A stretch of 64,000 nucleotides of DNA. Origin: Kosakonia pseudosacchari (GTDB lineage: Bacteria > Pseudomonadota > Gammaproteobacteria > Enterobacterales > Enterobacteriaceae). The DNA is taken from positions 124,001-188,000 of the forward strand of contig NZ_FXWP01000019.1 of assembly GCF_900184035.1 (NCBI RefSeq), given 5' to 3'. The first letter of the stretch is position 1. Each line of letters starts with the position of its first letter. A program made the translations under genes and the position numbers. Below, in pieces: positions 30,358 to 43,170 of the stretch. Under the pieces are notes generated by a model. The model had not been told where the DNA came from, did no database searches, and worked only from the letters and a program-made list of their open reading frames with translations.

Positions 30358-31686
30358 TTAGTTGAGCAGCCCGTTAGCAGATGAGCCCGCGCTGGCGGTT
30401 TGCCCGCCGCTCTGCGGCGAGGATTGCAACGGGTGTGCGAGGAAATAGTTACGCAGCCCGCCGTAAATTGCTTCGGCAATTTGCTGCTGGTAGGCATCGC
30501 TTCCCAGTAGCCGCTCTTCGCTGCTGTTACTGATAAAACCGGTTTCGACCAGCACCGACGGAATATCCGGCGAGCGCAGAACGCCAAGGCTGGCGTGCTC
30601 CGGGCGGCGTTTATGTAATGCACCAATGCGCTGAAGCTGGCTGAGCATACTGGTGGCGACATCATAGCCTACGCGCTGGGAATGGCCGAACTGTAAATCC
30701 AGCACCGCCTGGCTCAGATAAGGGTCGGACTGGCTATTTGCCAGTACGTCGCCCGCGCCGCCAAGCAGCTCGGACTGCTTCTCATGCTGCTCCAGCCAGC
30801 CCGCCATTTCACTGTTTGCACGGCGATTAGACAGCACCCATACCGAAGCGCCGGTTGCATCGCGGTTAGGCGCGGCATCGGCATGAATCGAAACCAAAAA
30901 GTTTGCATTCTGCTTACGCGCCACGTCGGAGCGGCCCATTACCGAAATAAAGTAATCGCCATCGCGGGTCATTACCGGTTTGAACATGGGGTCACTATTC
31001 AGTAATGCCCGCAGCTTCCGCGCAATGGAGATAGTGACATTTTTCTCCTGCGTTCCCCCTGCGCCAATCGCGCCGGGATCCTGACCGCCATGCCCGGCAT
31101 CGATGGCAATCACCACTTTATCGCCAGAAACCGCGCGCGACTGCATCGCAGGCCGCGTGATGGTATTGCTGCTGGTGACGCTGGTGATGCGATCGTTTTC
31201 GCCTTTAAACGGATTACGTCCCGGTGCCGTTTGTTGCGGCATCACCACCGGAGTTTCTGGGCGTTTCACTACCACTTTTGGCGGCGGTGGAGGCGGAGGA
31301 ACGTCGGCATCAATGGTAAAGACGACGGTGTAACCCGCACCGCTTTGCTGTTTCACCGCGCGGGTTTTACCGTTCTGCGTCAGATCTACCACCAGCCGAA
31401 TCGACTGGTTGTCCTGTGCGGTACCGGCACGAATGCTTCTCACCAGATTATTGCCACTGAAGTGCAGCGGCAGACCCTGAATAACGCCAGTCTGCTTGAT
31501 GTCCAACGCAACGCTGCGTTTGCCCTGTTGAGAAAACGAATAGTCTGGATCGCCCATAAAACTGAAAGTGATACGCGCCTGGCTATCGCCATTCGACACC
31601 TGAATATCCGCTAAACTCGCCGCACTCACCTGCGTACACAGCAGTAACAACGCGAGCGCCAACCAATTTTTCACGCGACAGATCAT
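30358..31686 (-). CDS. amiB: N-acetylmuramoyl-L-alanine amidase AmiB
   Basis: 442 residues. A signal peptide (about 1-22, cleavage after VSA), AMIN domain (about 24-130) for septal peptidoglycan targeting, a Pro-rich linker (VPPPPPPPK) and the zinc amidase_3 domain with [14 protein letters not shown] (Zn-binding His), SIHADA and the catalytic Glu in VLVETGFIS. It splits septal peptidoglycan during daughter-cell separation, activated by EnvC. The ATG at 31686 with AAGGA upstream matches K-12; the open frame continues 27 codons further. It sits 16 bases after tsaE. Confidence 0.95.
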   Translation of the reverse strand: MICRVKNWLALALLLLCTQVSAASLADIQVSNGDSQARITFSFMGDPDYSFSQQGKRSVALDIKQTGVIQGLPLHFSGNNLVRSIRAGTAQDNQSIRLVVDLTQNGKTRAVKQQSGAGYTVVFTIDADVPPPPPPPKVVVKRPETPVVMPQQTAPGRNPFKGENDRITSVTSSNTITRPAMQSRAVSGDKVVIAIDAGHGGQDPGAIGAGGTQEKNVTISIARKLRALLNSDPMFKPVMTRDGDYFISVMGRSDVARKQNANFLVSIHADAAPNRDATGASVWVLSNRRANSEMAGWLEQHEKQSELLGGAGDVLANSQSDPYLSQAVLDLQFGHSQRVGYDVATSMLSQLQRIGALHKRRPEHASLGVLRSPDIPSVLVETGFISNSSEERLLGSDAYQQQIAEAIYGGLRNYFLAHPLQSSPQSGGQTASAGSSANGLLN

Positions 31687-31702
31687 TCCGTCATCCTTCC
31701 GG

Positions 31703-33681
<1,979 letters not shown>

Positions 33682-33683
<2 letters not shown>

Positions 33684-34821
33684 GTCAGAGCCCCTCGATC
33701 TCAATCACTTAGCGCAACAAATCAAACAGTGGGGCACTGAACTAGGTTTTCAGCAGGTCGGTATTACTGATACCGATCTCAGCGCCAGCGAACCTGCGTT
33801 ACAGGCATGGCTGGACAAACAATATCACGGCGAGATGGAGTGGATGGCGCGTCACGGCATGATGCGCGCCCGACCCCATGAGCTTCTCCCCGGCACACTG
33901 CGCGTTATCAGCGTGCGAATGAACTACCTTCCCGCGCAAGCGGCCTTCGCCAGCACGTTGAAAAACCCGGCGCTCGGGTATGTCAGCCGTTATGCGCTGG
34001 GCCGCGATTACCATAAGCTGCTGCGCAACCGGTTAAAAAAGCTCGGCGAGTTAATTCAGCAGCAATGTGCTTCGCTGAATTTTAGACCTTTTGTCGATTC
34101 CGCGCCCATCCTTGAGCGCCCACTGGCGGAAAAAGCCGGGCTAGGCTGGACAGGTAAGCACTCACTTATCTTAAGCCGCGACGCGGGCTCGTTCTTTTTC
34201 CTTGGCGAGTTATTGATCGATCTACCGCTACCCGTCGACCAACCGGTGGAAGAAGGCTGCGGTCGCTGTGTGGCCTGCATGACCATCTGCCCGACCGGCG
34301 CGATTGTCGAACCCTATACAGTCGATGCCCGGCGCTGCATTTCTTATCTCACCATTGAGCTGGAAGGCGCTATCCCTGAAGAGTTTCGTGCGCTGATAGG
34401 TAACCGGATTTACGGCTGTGACGATTGTCAGTTGATCTGCCCGTGGAACCGTTTCTCTCAGTTGACCGAAGAAGAGGATTTCAGCCCGCGTAAAGCGCTG
34501 CACGCGCCAGCGTTGATTGAACTGTTCGGCTGGACCGAGGCGTATTTTTTGAAAATCACTGAAGGTTCGGCCATACGCCGTATTGGGCACCTGCGCTGGC
34601 TGCGGAATATTGCCGTCGCGCTGGGGAATGCGCCGTGGGATATCGCCAATATTCAGGCGCTCGAAAAACGCCTTGGTGAGCACCCACTTCTCGACGAACA
34701 CATACAGTGGGCGATTGCGCAGCAAATTGAGAAGCGTAATGCCTGCGTCGTGGAAGTCCAAACCTCGAAAAAACAACGGCTGGTGCGGGTGGTTGAAAAA
34801 GGTCTGCCGCGCGACGCCTGA
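33682..34821 (+). CDS. queG: Epoxyqueuosine reductase QueG
   Basis: 379 residues, K-12 length. The N-terminal cobalamin-binding reductase part contains FRPFVDSAPILERPLAEKAG; the two [4Fe-4S] motifs are CGRCVACMTICP (from Cys193) and CDDCQLICPWN (from Cys246). It performs the last step of queuosine synthesis on tRNA, reducing epoxyqueuosine. The ATG at 33682 overlaps the nnr ATG on the opposite strand within one CATG. Confidence 0.96.
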
Positions 34822-34822
34822 G

Positions 34823-35071
34823 CCATCCACAGCTTGTGAATAAAATTAAAAACACATTACGATTCAACGCGCCCAAAATCGTCAAGCGATCGCGTTAACA
34901 GTTTGCAATGTTATTTTCTTTCTATTTTTCAATGCACTAAAAACAAATCATTTACTTACCGAAGTAATGGATGGGTTGCGAATGAAAGGTGCGCCTGTGG
35001 ATAAGTCTGTTCACAAACGTTTAGCGAAGACAATAAAAAACGTCCCCAACGAGGAAATTCGCTGTGGATAA
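34823..35071. promoter_or_regulatory. datA: datA-like DnaA-box cluster with IHF-like site
   Basis: The space between queG and the tRNA-Gly genes carries three perfect 9-mer DnaA boxes, all in the same orientation: TGTGAATAA (34835-34843), TGTGGATAA (34996-35004) and TGTGGATAA (35063-35071). Two weaker matches are CCATCCACA (34823-34831) and CTGTTCACA (35007-35015). Between the first and second boxes, AATCATTTACTTA (34946-34958) fits the IHF consensus with one mismatch in an AT-rich tract. In E. coli the DnaA-titrating and DnaA-ATP-hydrolysing locus datA lies at this very position, with five boxes and an IHF site. The naming is by position and composition; function is inferred. Confidence 0.75.
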
Positions 35072-35090
35072 TTTATTGGATTTGAAAATT

Positions 35091-35166
<76 letters not shown>

Positions 35167-35239
35167 ATACTTATCTGGTTTGGCTTGCTTGCCGTCACCA
35201 GTAAATCTGGATGGTGCGTGCCTTTCGACATTTCAAATT

Positions 35240-35315
<76 letters not shown>

Positions 35316-35378
35316 ATATTTATCTGGGTTCAACGTCAATGCCGAAGCCAGTAAATCTGGATGGTGCATTTCAAATTT

Positions 35379-35454
<76 letters not shown>

Positions 35455-35544
35455 TTATCATCGATTTTTCAGTAACTTGCTTGCGCTTTTCACTAAAATT
35501 TCGTGATGCCGTGTTGCACATTTCTGTGTCTTCACGGGAGGCGC

Positions 35545-35572
35545 ATTATACGAGAAATCCTTCTTGCTGCAA
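35545..35572 (-). promoter_or_regulatory. Promoter of the tRNA-Gly operon
   Basis: TTGCAG (35572-35567), a 16-base spacer and a consensus TATAAT (35550-35545) are followed by the GC-rich discriminator GCGCCTCCCG, typical of stringently controlled stable-RNA promoters. Confidence 0.8.
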
Positions 35573-35710
35573 GCCCCCGAAAGCAAATTTTCGCTTTTTT
35601 TGTTCAAGTGCCGATTTAATCGACAAAACGCGCATTTTTCCGGCAAAATCGCGCCACGAGTGGCTTACAGAGCCGAAGCGAAAAATTTCCGGCTCCGCGT
35701 CGCTGACGCA

Positions 35711-36256
35711 TTACAGCTTAATAAAATGTTCGCGATAGTAAGCCAGTTCCGCCACCGATTCGCGAATATCATCCAGTGCCTGATGGGTGTTCTGCTTTTT
35801 CAGCCCTTCCAGCACTTCCGGTTTCCAGCGGCGCGCCAGCTCTTTCAGCGTGCTGACATCAAGGTAACGATAGTGGAAATAGGCTTCGAGTTCCGGCATG
35901 TACTTAAACAGAAAGCGGCGATCTTGGCCGATACTGTTACCGCAAATCGGCGATTTCCCCGCTGGTACCCACTCTTTCAGGAAAGCAATGGTCGCTAGTT
36001 CTGCCGCACGGTCATCCAGTTGGCTGGCCTTCACGCGTTCCACCAGTCCACTGCCGGTGTGCGTGCGTACATTCCAGTCATCCATCAGCGCTAATTGCGC
36101 GTCGGATTGGTGGACTGCAATTACCGGGCCTTCCGCCAGAATGTTGAGGTTTGCATCGGTCACCAGCGTCGCGATTTCAATAATGCGATCGCGCTCGGGA
36201 TCTAACCCCGTCATTTCAAGATCGATCCAAATGAGGTTGTTTTCATTTGCGCTCAT
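35711..36256 (-). CDS. orn: Oligoribonuclease
   Basis: 181 residues, K-12 length. DEDDh exonuclease motifs: [10 protein letters not shown] (Asp12, Glu14), [10 protein letters not shown] and [10 protein letters not shown] near the C-terminus. It degrades 2-5-base RNA fragments and pGpG and is essential in E. coli. The ATG at 36256 fits the K-12 start; the frame remains open upstream across the divergent promoter region. Divergent from rsgA, 94 bases apart. Confidence 0.97.
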   Translation of the reverse strand: MSANENNLIWIDLEMTGLDPERDRIIEIATLVTDANLNILAEGPVIAVHQSDAQLALMDDWNVRTHTGSGLVERVKASQLDDRAAELATIAFLKEWVPAGKSPICGNSIGQDRRFLFKYMPELEAYFHYRYLDVSTLKELARRWKPEVLEGLKKQNTHQALDDIRESVAELAYYREHFIKL

Positions 36257-36350
36257 GCTATTTTCCACCCTTCTCGCGTAACTATATTCATCTAAAATTG
36301 CGTGTATCATAGTCGTTTTGCCCATCCGGGGCGACCAGGAGCCAGCACGA

Positions 36351-37406
36351 TTGAGTAAAAATAAACTCTCCAAAGGCCAGCAGCGCCGCGTCAATGCGAA
36401 CCACCAGCGCCGACTAAAAACGTCTGCGGAGAAAGCTGACTACGATGACAACCTGTTCGGCGATCCGTCCGAAGGGGTGGTGATCAGCCGCTTTGGCATG
36501 CACGCCGATGTGGAATCCGCCGATGGCAAAGTGCATCGCTGCAACATACGCCGAACTATCCGCTCGCTGGTCACCGGTGACCGCGTGGTGTGGCGTCCGG
36601 GTAAAGAGGCGGCGGAAGGTGTCACCGTGAAAGGTATCGTAGAAGCGGTCCATGAGCGCACCTCGGTGCTCACGCGCCCCGACTTTTACGATGGCGTCAA
36701 ACCGATCGCGGCAAATATCGACCAGATCGTCGTGGTTTCCGCCATCCTGCCGGAATTATCGCTCAATATCATCGACCGCTATCTGGTAGCGTGTGAAGCC
36801 CTGCAGGTTGAGCCGTTGATTGTGCTGAACAAAATTGATCTGCTGGATAACGAAAGCATGGCTTTCGTTAACGAGCAGATGGATATCTATCGTGGGATTG
36901 GCTACAAGGTGCTAATGGTTTCAAGCCATACGCAAGACGGGCTGGCACCGCTTGTCGAAGCGTTGACCGACCGCATAAGCATCTTCGCGGGTCAGTCCGG
37001 TGTGGGGAAATCGAGCCTGCTCAATGCGTTGCTTGATTTTCAGGAAGACCAAATTCTTACCAACGACGTTTCTGACGTCTCTGGCCTCGGCCAGCACACC
37101 ACGACAGCGGCGCGGCTTTATCATTTCCCGCATGGCGGCGATGTGATTGATTCACCGGGCGTTCGCGAGTTTGGCCTCTGGCATCTCGAACCGGAACAAA
37201 TCACTAACGGTTTTGTCGAATTCCATGACTATCTTGGTCATTGCAAATACCGCGACTGCAAGCATGATACTGATCCAGGTTGCGCCATCCGCGAGGCGGT
37301 AGAGAAAGGCGAAATTGCCGAAAGTCGGTTTGAAAACTACCACCGCATTCTTGAGAGCATGGCGCAAGTAAAAACGCGTAAAAGCTTTTCTGAATCTGAT
37401 GACTGA
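36351..37406 (+). CDS. rsgA: Small-ribosomal-subunit biogenesis GTPase RsgA
   Basis: 351 residues. An N-terminal basic tail and OB fold (about 35-110) precede a circularly permuted GTPase (G4 NKID near 172, G1 [12 protein letters not shown] near 217, G3 DSPGVREF) and a C-terminal zinc domain ([14 protein letters not shown]). It checks 30S maturation. The start is TTG at 36351 (Leu-Ser-Lys-Asn-Lys aligned with K-12 MSKNK) behind CAGGAG; an ATG is absent nearby in frame. Confidence 0.95.
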   Translation: MSKNKLSKGQQRRVNANHQRRLKTSAEKADYDDNLFGDPSEGVVISRFGMHADVESADGKVHRCNIRRTIRSLVTGDRVVWRPGKEAAEGVTVKGIVEAVHERTSVLTRPDFYDGVKPIAANIDQIVVVSAILPELSLNIIDRYLVACEALQVEPLIVLNKIDLLDNESMAFVNEQMDIYRGIGYKVLMVSSHTQDGLAPLVEALTDRISIFAGQSGVGKSSLLNALLDFQEDQILTNDVSDVSGLGQHTTTAARLYHFPHGGDVIDSPGVREFGLWHLEPEQITNGFVEFHDYLGHCKYRDCKHDTDPGCAIREAVEKGEIAESRFENYHRILESMAQVKTRKSFSESDD

Positions 37407-37506
37407 CAACTACGCTAAGCGTCGCTAAAATCGTCCCCCATTTTCAAAGACCCCGGTGCTTGCGCGCCGGGTCAGGAACGACAAAAACAATAGCCTGGAG
37501 GCTACC

Positions 37507-38475
37507 TTGTTAAATTCATTTAAACTTTCGCTTCAATACATTCTGCCGAAACTGTGGCTCACTCGCCTGGCGGGCTGGGGCGCAAGCAAACGCGCAGGCT
37601 GGTTGACCAAACTGGTTATCGATCTGTTCGTGAAATACTACAAGGTCGATATGAAAGAAGCGCAGAAGCCGGACACCGCCAGCTACCGTACTTTTAACGA
37701 CTTTTTCGTCCGCCCACTGCGTGACGAAGTACGCCCGCTCAACACCGATCCGAACGTACTGGTGATGCCGGCAGACGGCGTCGTCAGCCAGCTTGGCACC
37801 ATCGACAATGACAAAATCCTGCAGGCCAAAGGGCATAATTACAGCCTGGAAGCGCTGCTGGCGGGCAACTATCTGATGGCGGATCTGTTCCGTAACGGTA
37901 GCTTTGTCACCACCTATCTCTCGCCGCGCGACTATCACCGCGTGCATATGCCGTGCAACGGCATCCTGCGCGAGATGATTTACGTGCCGGGCGATCTCTT
38001 CTCCGTGAACCATCTGACGGCGCAGAACGTGCCGAACTTGTTTGCACGTAACGAACGCGTGATCTGCCTGTTTGATACCGAGTTTGGCCCGATGGCGCAA
38101 ATTCTGGTCGGCGCAACGATTGTCGGCAGCATCGAAACCGTATGGGCAGGCACCATCACGCCGCCGCGCGAAGGCATTATCAAACGCTGGACCTGGCCTG
38201 CTGGTGAAAGTGAAGGTGCGGTTGCGTTGCTGAAAGGTCAGGAGATGGGCCGCTTTAAACTCGGTTCCACGGTAATTAACCTGTTTGCGCCGGGCAAAGT
38301 GAATTTGGTCGAGCAGTTACAGAGCCTGTCAGTGACCAAAATTGGCCAGCCGCTGGCGGTTTCCACCGAAACTTTCGCGCCTGTTGATGCACAACCGGCA
38401 CCGCTGCCGGAAGCGGAAATTAAAGCCGAGCATGACGCCAGCCCGCTGGTAGACGACAAGCAAGACGAAAGCTAA
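37507..38475 (+). CDS. psd: Phosphatidylserine decarboxylase proenzyme
   Basis: 322 residues, K-12 length. The autocleavage motif LGST ([12 protein letters not shown], around residues 252-255) generates the pyruvoyl group at Ser254 and splits the protein into beta and alpha chains. It makes phosphatidylethanolamine at the inner membrane. The start is TTG at 37507, with GGAGG upstream, corresponding to K-12 [11 protein letters not shown]. The acidic C-terminal tail is variable. mscM follows 24 bases later and is probably co-transcribed, as in E. coli. Confidence 0.96.
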   Translation: MLNSFKLSLQYILPKLWLTRLAGWGASKRAGWLTKLVIDLFVKYYKVDMKEAQKPDTASYRTFNDFFVRPLRDEVRPLNTDPNVLVMPADGVVSQLGTIDNDKILQAKGHNYSLEALLAGNYLMADLFRNGSFVTTYLSPRDYHRVHMPCNGILREMIYVPGDLFSVNHLTAQNVPNLFARNERVICLFDTEFGPMAQILVGATIVGSIETVWAGTITPPREGIIKRWTWPAGESEGAVALLKGQEMGRFKLGSTVINLFAPGKVNLVEQLQSLSVTKIGQPLAVSTETFAPVDAQPAPLPEAEIKAEHDASPLVDDKQDES

Positions 38476-38499
38476 GCCTTAACCATTCTGGAGACTGAT

Positions 38500-41400
38500 G
38501 TGCGCCTGATTATCGTTTTTCTGATGGCCTGGTGCCTCAGCCTGGGGGCTATCGCCGCAACCGCCCCCGATGCCCGACAAATCGCTCAGGAGCTGGAGCA
38601 AGCCAAAGCGGCGAAAAACACGCCGGATCAGGCGGAAACCGTCGAGGTGCTCCAGGCCGCGCTAAACGCGCTCGAAGAACGTAAAGGTTCGCTCGAGCGC
38701 GCCAGGCAATATCAAGACGTCATTGATAACTTCCCCAAACTCTCCCGAACGCTGCGCGCGCAGCTGGATAACCTGCACGACGAACCGAAACCCGTTCCAG
38801 CGGGCATGAGCAGCGATGCGCTAAACCAGGAGATCCTGCAAGTCAGCAGCCAGTTGCTGGAGAAAACCCGTTTAGCGCAGCAGGAGCAGGAGCGCGCCCG
38901 GGAAATCAGCGATTCGCTAAGCCAGCTACCGCAGCAGCAAACCGACGCGCGCCGCCAGGTCACCGAGGTTGAACGCCGCCTCGGTGCGCAAAACAGCACT
39001 ACCCCGCTGACTCAAGCGCAAAACTTTGGCGCGCAGGCGGAATCCGCGAAACTGAAAGCCCTGGTCGATGAACTGGAGCTGGCGCAGCTATCGGCGAATA
39101 ACCGCCAGGAGCTGGCGCGCATGCGTTCCGAGCTGGCGCAAAAGCAGAGCCAGCAACTCGACGCCTATTTGCAGGCGTTGCGTAATCAACTTAATAGCCA
39201 GCGCCAGCGCGAAGCGGAACAGGCGCTGGAAAGCACCGAATTACTGGCCGAAAACAGCGCCAATCTACCGGCGGGAATTGTCGAGCAGTTCCGCATTAAC
39301 CGCGAGTTGTCGCAGGCGCTAAACCAGCAGGCGCAGCGCATGGATCTGGTGGCCTCACAGCAGCGCCAGGCCACCGGGCAGACATTGCAGGTTCGCCAGG
39401 CGCTGAATACCCTGCGCGAACAATCGCAATGGCTTGGCGCGTCCAATATGCTCGGTGAAGCGTTACGCGCGCAGGTCGCTCGTCTGCCAGAGATGCCAAA
39501 ACCGCAGCAGCTTGATACCGAAATGGCGCAGTTGCGTGTGCATCGCATGCGCTATGAAGATCTGCTGAATAAGCAGCCGCAGTTGCGACAAATCCGCCAG
39601 GCGGATGGCCAGCCGCTGACGGCTGAGCAAAACCGTATTCTGGAAGCGCAACTGCGCACCCAGCGCGAGCTGCTGAATTCGCTATTGCAGGGCGGCGATA
39701 CGCTTATCCTTGAACTCACCAAGCTCAAAGTTTCCAATAGCCAACTGGAAGACGCGCTAAAAGAAGTTAACGAAGCCACTCACCGCTATCTGTTCTGGAC
39801 GGCGGATGTCAGCCCGATCTCCTTCGCCTGGCCAATCGAGATCGTGCAGGATCTGCGTCGCTTGCTGTCGCTCGATACCATCAGTCAGTTGGGCAAAGCC
39901 AGCGCCATGATGCTCACCAGCAAAGAGACGCTATTCCCGCTGTTTGGTGCCTTGCTGCTGGTGGGCTTTAGCATTTACTCCCGCCGTCACTTTACGCGCT
40001 TTCTGGAACGTTCCAGCGCGCGCGTGGGCAAAGTGACGCAGGATCACTTCTGGCTCACCATGCGTACGGTGTTCTGGTCGATTCTGGTCGCGTCGCCGCT
40101 GCCGGTATTGTGGAAAACGCTCGGCTATGGCTTGCAGGAAGCCTGGCCCTACCCGCTGGCAGTGGCGATTGGCGATGGCGTTACCGCCACTGTGCCACTG
40201 CTGTGGGTGGTGATGATCTGCGCTACGTTCGCCCGTCCGACCGGCTTATTTGTCGCCCACTTCGGCTGGCCGCGTAACCGCGTGGCACGGGGAATGCGTT
40301 ATTACCTGATGAGCATCGGTTTTATTGTGCCGCTGATCATGGCGCTGATCATGTTTGATAACCTTAACGATCGTGAGTTCTCCGCGTCGCTGGGGCGGCT
40401 CTGTTTTATTCTGATTTGCGGGGCGCTGGCGATCGTGACGCTAAGCCTGAAGCGTGCCGGGATCCCGCTGTATGTTGATAAAGCGGGTAACAGTGACAAT
40501 ATGCCCAACCACTTGCTGTGGAACCTGTTACTCAGTGCGCCTCTGGCGGCGATTCTGGCCGCCTGTGTGGGTTATCTGGCCACGGCGCAGGCGTTGCTGG
40601 CGCGTCTGGAAACCTCGGTCGCCATCTGGTTCTTGCTGCTGGTTGTCTATCACATCATTCGTCGCTGGATGCTGATCCAGCGCCGCCGACTGGCCTTTGA
40701 ACGCGCCCGCCACCGCCGCGCGGAGATCCTCGCCCAGCGCGCCCGTGGTGAAGAAGAGGCTCCGCATCACACCAGTACCGAAGGCACTGCCGAGGTGGAT
40801 GAACCGGAAGTCGATCTGGATGCTATCAGCGTACAGTCGCTGCGCCTGGTGCGTTCGATCCTGATGCTGATCGCTCTGCTGTCGGTGATTGTGCTGTGGT
40901 CCGAAATCCATTCCGCGTTTGGCTTTCTGGAAAATATCCCGCTGTGGGATGTCACCTCAACGGTACAAGGCGTGGAAAGCCTGGAGCCCATCACCCTCGG
41001 CGCGGTGCTGATCGCCATTCTGGTGTTTATTATCACTACCCAACTGGTGCGTAACCTCCCCGCGTTACTTGAACTGGCGCTGTTACAGCATCTGGATCTG
41101 GCGCCGGGTACGGGTTATGCCATCACCACTATCACCAAATACCTGCTGATGCTGTTTGGCGGGCTGGTAGGCTTCTCGATGATCGGCATTGAGTGGTCAA
41201 AATTACAGTGGCTGGTGGCAGCACTCGGTGTCGGGCTCGGTTTTGGTTTGCAGGAGATTTTCGCCAACTTTATCTCTGGCCTGATCATCTTGTTTGAAAA
41301 GCCGATCCGCATTGGCGATACGGTGACCATCCGCGATTTGACCGGCAGTATCACCAGGATCAATACCCGCGCGACCACCATCAGCGACTGGGATCGCAAA

Positions 41401-41832
41401 GAGATCATCGTGCCGAACAAAGCGTTTATCACCGAGCAGTTTATTAACTGGTCGTTGTCAGATTCGGTCACGCGTGTTGTGCTGACGGTACCGGCGCCGG
41501 CCGACGCCAACAGCGAAGAAGTGACGCAGATTCTTTACACCGCCGCTGAACGCTGTTCGCTGGTGATTGATAACCCGGCGCCGGAAGTGTTCCTCGTCGA
41601 TTTGCAGCAGGGGCTGCAACTGTTTGAGCTGCGAATTTATGCGGCGGAAATGGGGCATCGCATGCCGTTACGCCACGAAATCCACCAGCTGATTCTGGCG
41701 GGCTTCCGCGAACACGGTATTGATTTGCCGTTCCCACCATTCCAGATGCGTCTGGAGAGTCTTGATGGCAAACGCACGGCAAGAACGCTGACGTCCTCAG
41801 GCAAAAGCAGCCGCCCGGCGGGCAGTTTGTAA
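38500..41832 (+). CDS. mscM: Miniconductance mechanosensitive channel MscM (YjeP)
   Basis: 1110 residues (1107 in K-12). Signal peptide (about 1-20), a long periplasmic coiled-coil domain rich in Gln, Ala and Leu (about 25-450), a set of membrane helices (about 485-910) and the MscS channel domain (about 880-1085), including GVGLGFGLQEIFANFISGL for the pore-lining helix and IRIGDTVTIRDLTG. It opens under hypo-osmotic stress. The start is GTG at 38500, behind GGAG. It follows psd and ends at a strong bidirectional terminator. Confidence 0.95.
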   Translation: MRLIIVFLMAWCLSLGAIAATAPDARQIAQELEQAKAAKNTPDQAETVEVLQAALNALEERKGSLERARQYQDVIDNFPKLSRTLRAQLDNLHDEPKPVPAGMSSDALNQEILQVSSQLLEKTRLAQQEQERAREISDSLSQLPQQQTDARRQVTEVERRLGAQNSTTPLTQAQNFGAQAESAKLKALVDELELAQLSANNRQELARMRSELAQKQSQQLDAYLQALRNQLNSQRQREAEQALESTELLAENSANLPAGIVEQFRINRELSQALNQQAQRMDLVASQQRQATGQTLQVRQALNTLREQSQWLGASNMLGEALRAQVARLPEMPKPQQLDTEMAQLRVHRMRYEDLLNKQPQLRQIRQADGQPLTAEQNRILEAQLRTQRELLNSLLQGGDTLILELTKLKVSNSQLEDALKEVNEATHRYLFWTADVSPISFAWPIEIVQDLRRLLSLDTISQLGKASAMMLTSKETLFPLFGALLLVGFSIYSRRHFTRFLERSSARVGKVTQDHFWLTMRTVFWSILVASPLPVLWKTLGYGLQEAWPYPLAVAIGDGVTATVPLLWVVMICATFARPTGLFVAHFGWPRNRVARGMRYYLMSIGFIVPLIMALIMFDNLNDREFSASLGRLCFILICGALAIVTLSLKRAGIPLYVDKAGNSDNMPNHLLWNLLLSAPLAAILAACVGYLATAQALLARLETSVAIWFLLLVVYHIIRRWMLIQRRRLAFERARHRRAEILAQRARGEEEAPHHTSTEGTAEVDEPEVDLDAISVQSLRLVRSILMLIALLSVIVLWSEIHSAFGFLENIPLWDVTSTVQGVESLEPITLGAVLIAILVFIITTQLVRNLPALLELALLQHLDLAPGTGYAITTITKYLLMLFGGLVGFSMIGIEWSKLQWLVAALGVGLGFGLQEIFANFISGLIILFEKPIRIGDTVTIRDLTGSITRINTRATTISDWDRKEIIVPNKAFITEQFINWSLSDSVTRVVLTVPAPADANSEEVTQILYTAAERCSLVIDNPAPEVFLVDLQQGLQLFELRIYAAEMGHRMPLRHEIHQLILAGFREHGIDLPFPPFQMRLESLDGKRTARTLTSSGKSSRPAGSL

Positions 41833-41838
41833 GCCAAC

Positions 41839-41865
41839 AAAAAAGGCGCCTCAGGCGCCTTTTTT
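41839..41865. terminator. Bidirectional terminator between mscM and epmA
   Basis: AAAAAAGGCGCC-TCA-GGCGCCTTTTTT is a perfect stem flanked by A and T runs, so it can end both convergent transcripts. Confidence 0.93.
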
Positions 41866-41885
41866 ACGGTTTACTCATCGGGTCA

Positions 41886-42863
41886 TCAGGCCCGGTCGAC
41901 GGTAAACGCAATCACGTCCGCCAGGCTTTCAGCCTGCAGCGCCAGCATTACCAGACGATCAACGCCCAGCGCGACACCAGAGCAATCCGGCAGACCGGCT
42001 TTGAGTGCGTCCAGCAGGTTTACATCCACGGGTTGCTGCGGTAAACCGCGCGCGGCACGTTTGCGATTATCCTGCTCGAAACGTTGCTGCTGTTCGCGGG
42101 CATCGGTCAGCTCATGGAAACCGTTCGCCAGCTCAATCCCTTTGAAATAAACCTCAAAACGCTCTGCAACGCGGTGATCTTCTGTGCTGATCTGCGCCAG
42201 CGCCGCCTGGCTTGCCGGGAAGTGGTACACGAAGGCCGGGCGATCTTTACCGATCTGCGGCTCCACGCCCATAGTGAACAGTAATTGCAGCAACGTGTCC
42301 CGGTCTTCTTCTGTATCGGCGATATTGCTCAGATCAAGCTTCGCCGCCGCTTCACGCAGCTGGGTTTTATCGGCGGAGAGTGGGTCGATTTCCAGATAGC
42401 GCTGGAAAGCCTGCTGGTAAGAGAGCGATTCCGCAGGCTGGCACTCCAGAACTTGCTGGAGCAAATCATCCACTTCATTCATCAGGCGATACATATCGTA
42501 GTGCGGGCGATACCACTCGAGCATGGTGAATTCAGGGTTGTGATGACGGCCCATCTCTTCGTTCCGAAAGCTTCTGCACAGCTGGAAAACCGGACCACAA
42601 CCCGCTGCCAGCAGGCGTTTCATGTGGTATTCCGGGCTGGTCATCAGATAGAGATTAAGCCCCTGAGAGTGGCCTGGGCCAACAAAACGGGTTTCGAACG
42701 GGAACAGGTGAATATCTGTCACCGTTGCCTGGCTCATACAGGGCGTTTCCACCTCAAGCACACCGCGATCGGCAAAGAAACGGCGAATTTCCGCCATAAT
42801 TGCCGCGCGTTTCAATAGATTGGGGATGGATGCGCTCGGCTGCCAGGTTGCCGTCTCGCTCAT
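41886..42863 (-). CDS. epmA: EF-P beta-lysine ligase EpmA (GenX/PoxA)
   Basis: 325 residues, K-12 length. It is a class II lysyl-tRNA synthetase catalytic domain without the anticodon-binding part: motif 2 [19 protein letters not shown] and motif 3 [12 protein letters not shown]. It attaches (R)-beta-lysine, made by EpmB, to Lys34 of EF-P. The ATG at 42863 ([12 protein letters not shown]) matches K-12. It is divergent from frdA and encoded in the same window as efp and epmB. Confidence 0.96.
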   Translation of the reverse strand: MSETATWQPSASIPNLLKRAAIMAEIRRFFADRGVLEVETPCMSQATVTDIHLFPFETRFVGPGHSQGLNLYLMTSPEYHMKRLLAAGCGPVFQLCRSFRNEEMGRHHNPEFTMLEWYRPHYDMYRLMNEVDDLLQQVLECQPAESLSYQQAFQRYLEIDPLSADKTQLREAAAKLDLSNIADTEEDRDTLLQLLFTMGVEPQIGKDRPAFVYHFPASQAALAQISTEDHRVAERFEVYFKGIELANGFHELTDAREQQQRFEQDNRKRAARGLPQQPVDVNLLDALKAGLPDCSGVALGVDRLVMLALQAESLADVIAFTVDRA

Positions 42864-43031
42864 GGTACTTTCTCCGATTTCAGACAAGGGCACGAAGTCT
42901 ACCCGCATCGATCCGCAGAGACAAATTTTGCGCAAAATAATTTCATTAATGTCGTCTATAACTAGAAGGGTAAACATTTAATGGTGATATCAATCAAGAT
43001 CGATGACATATCACCGCATAGAACAGCAAAA

Positions 43032-43075
43032 AAATCGAACGCATCAAATTTCCCCCGAATCTCTACGGTTATACT
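43032..43075 (+). promoter_or_regulatory. frd promoter with FNR-type site
   Basis: TATACT (43070-43075) lies 95 bases before frdA. AAATCGAACGCATCAAATTT (43032-43051) has the layout of the K-12 frd FNR site (AAATCGAT, 4 bases, TCAAATTT) and is centred about 41 bases upstream of the expected transcription start, the class II activator position. This region is part of the 307-base epmA-frdA gap; the remainder shows nothing else I can name. Confidence 0.6.
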
Positions 43076-43170
43076 GCCCTTACCCAAAAAGGAGCAGTGG
43101 AACATATCCGCAACTACCTTGAGCGCTTCTGGCTTATCGTTGCGGAACAACAATAATCTGGAGGAATGTC

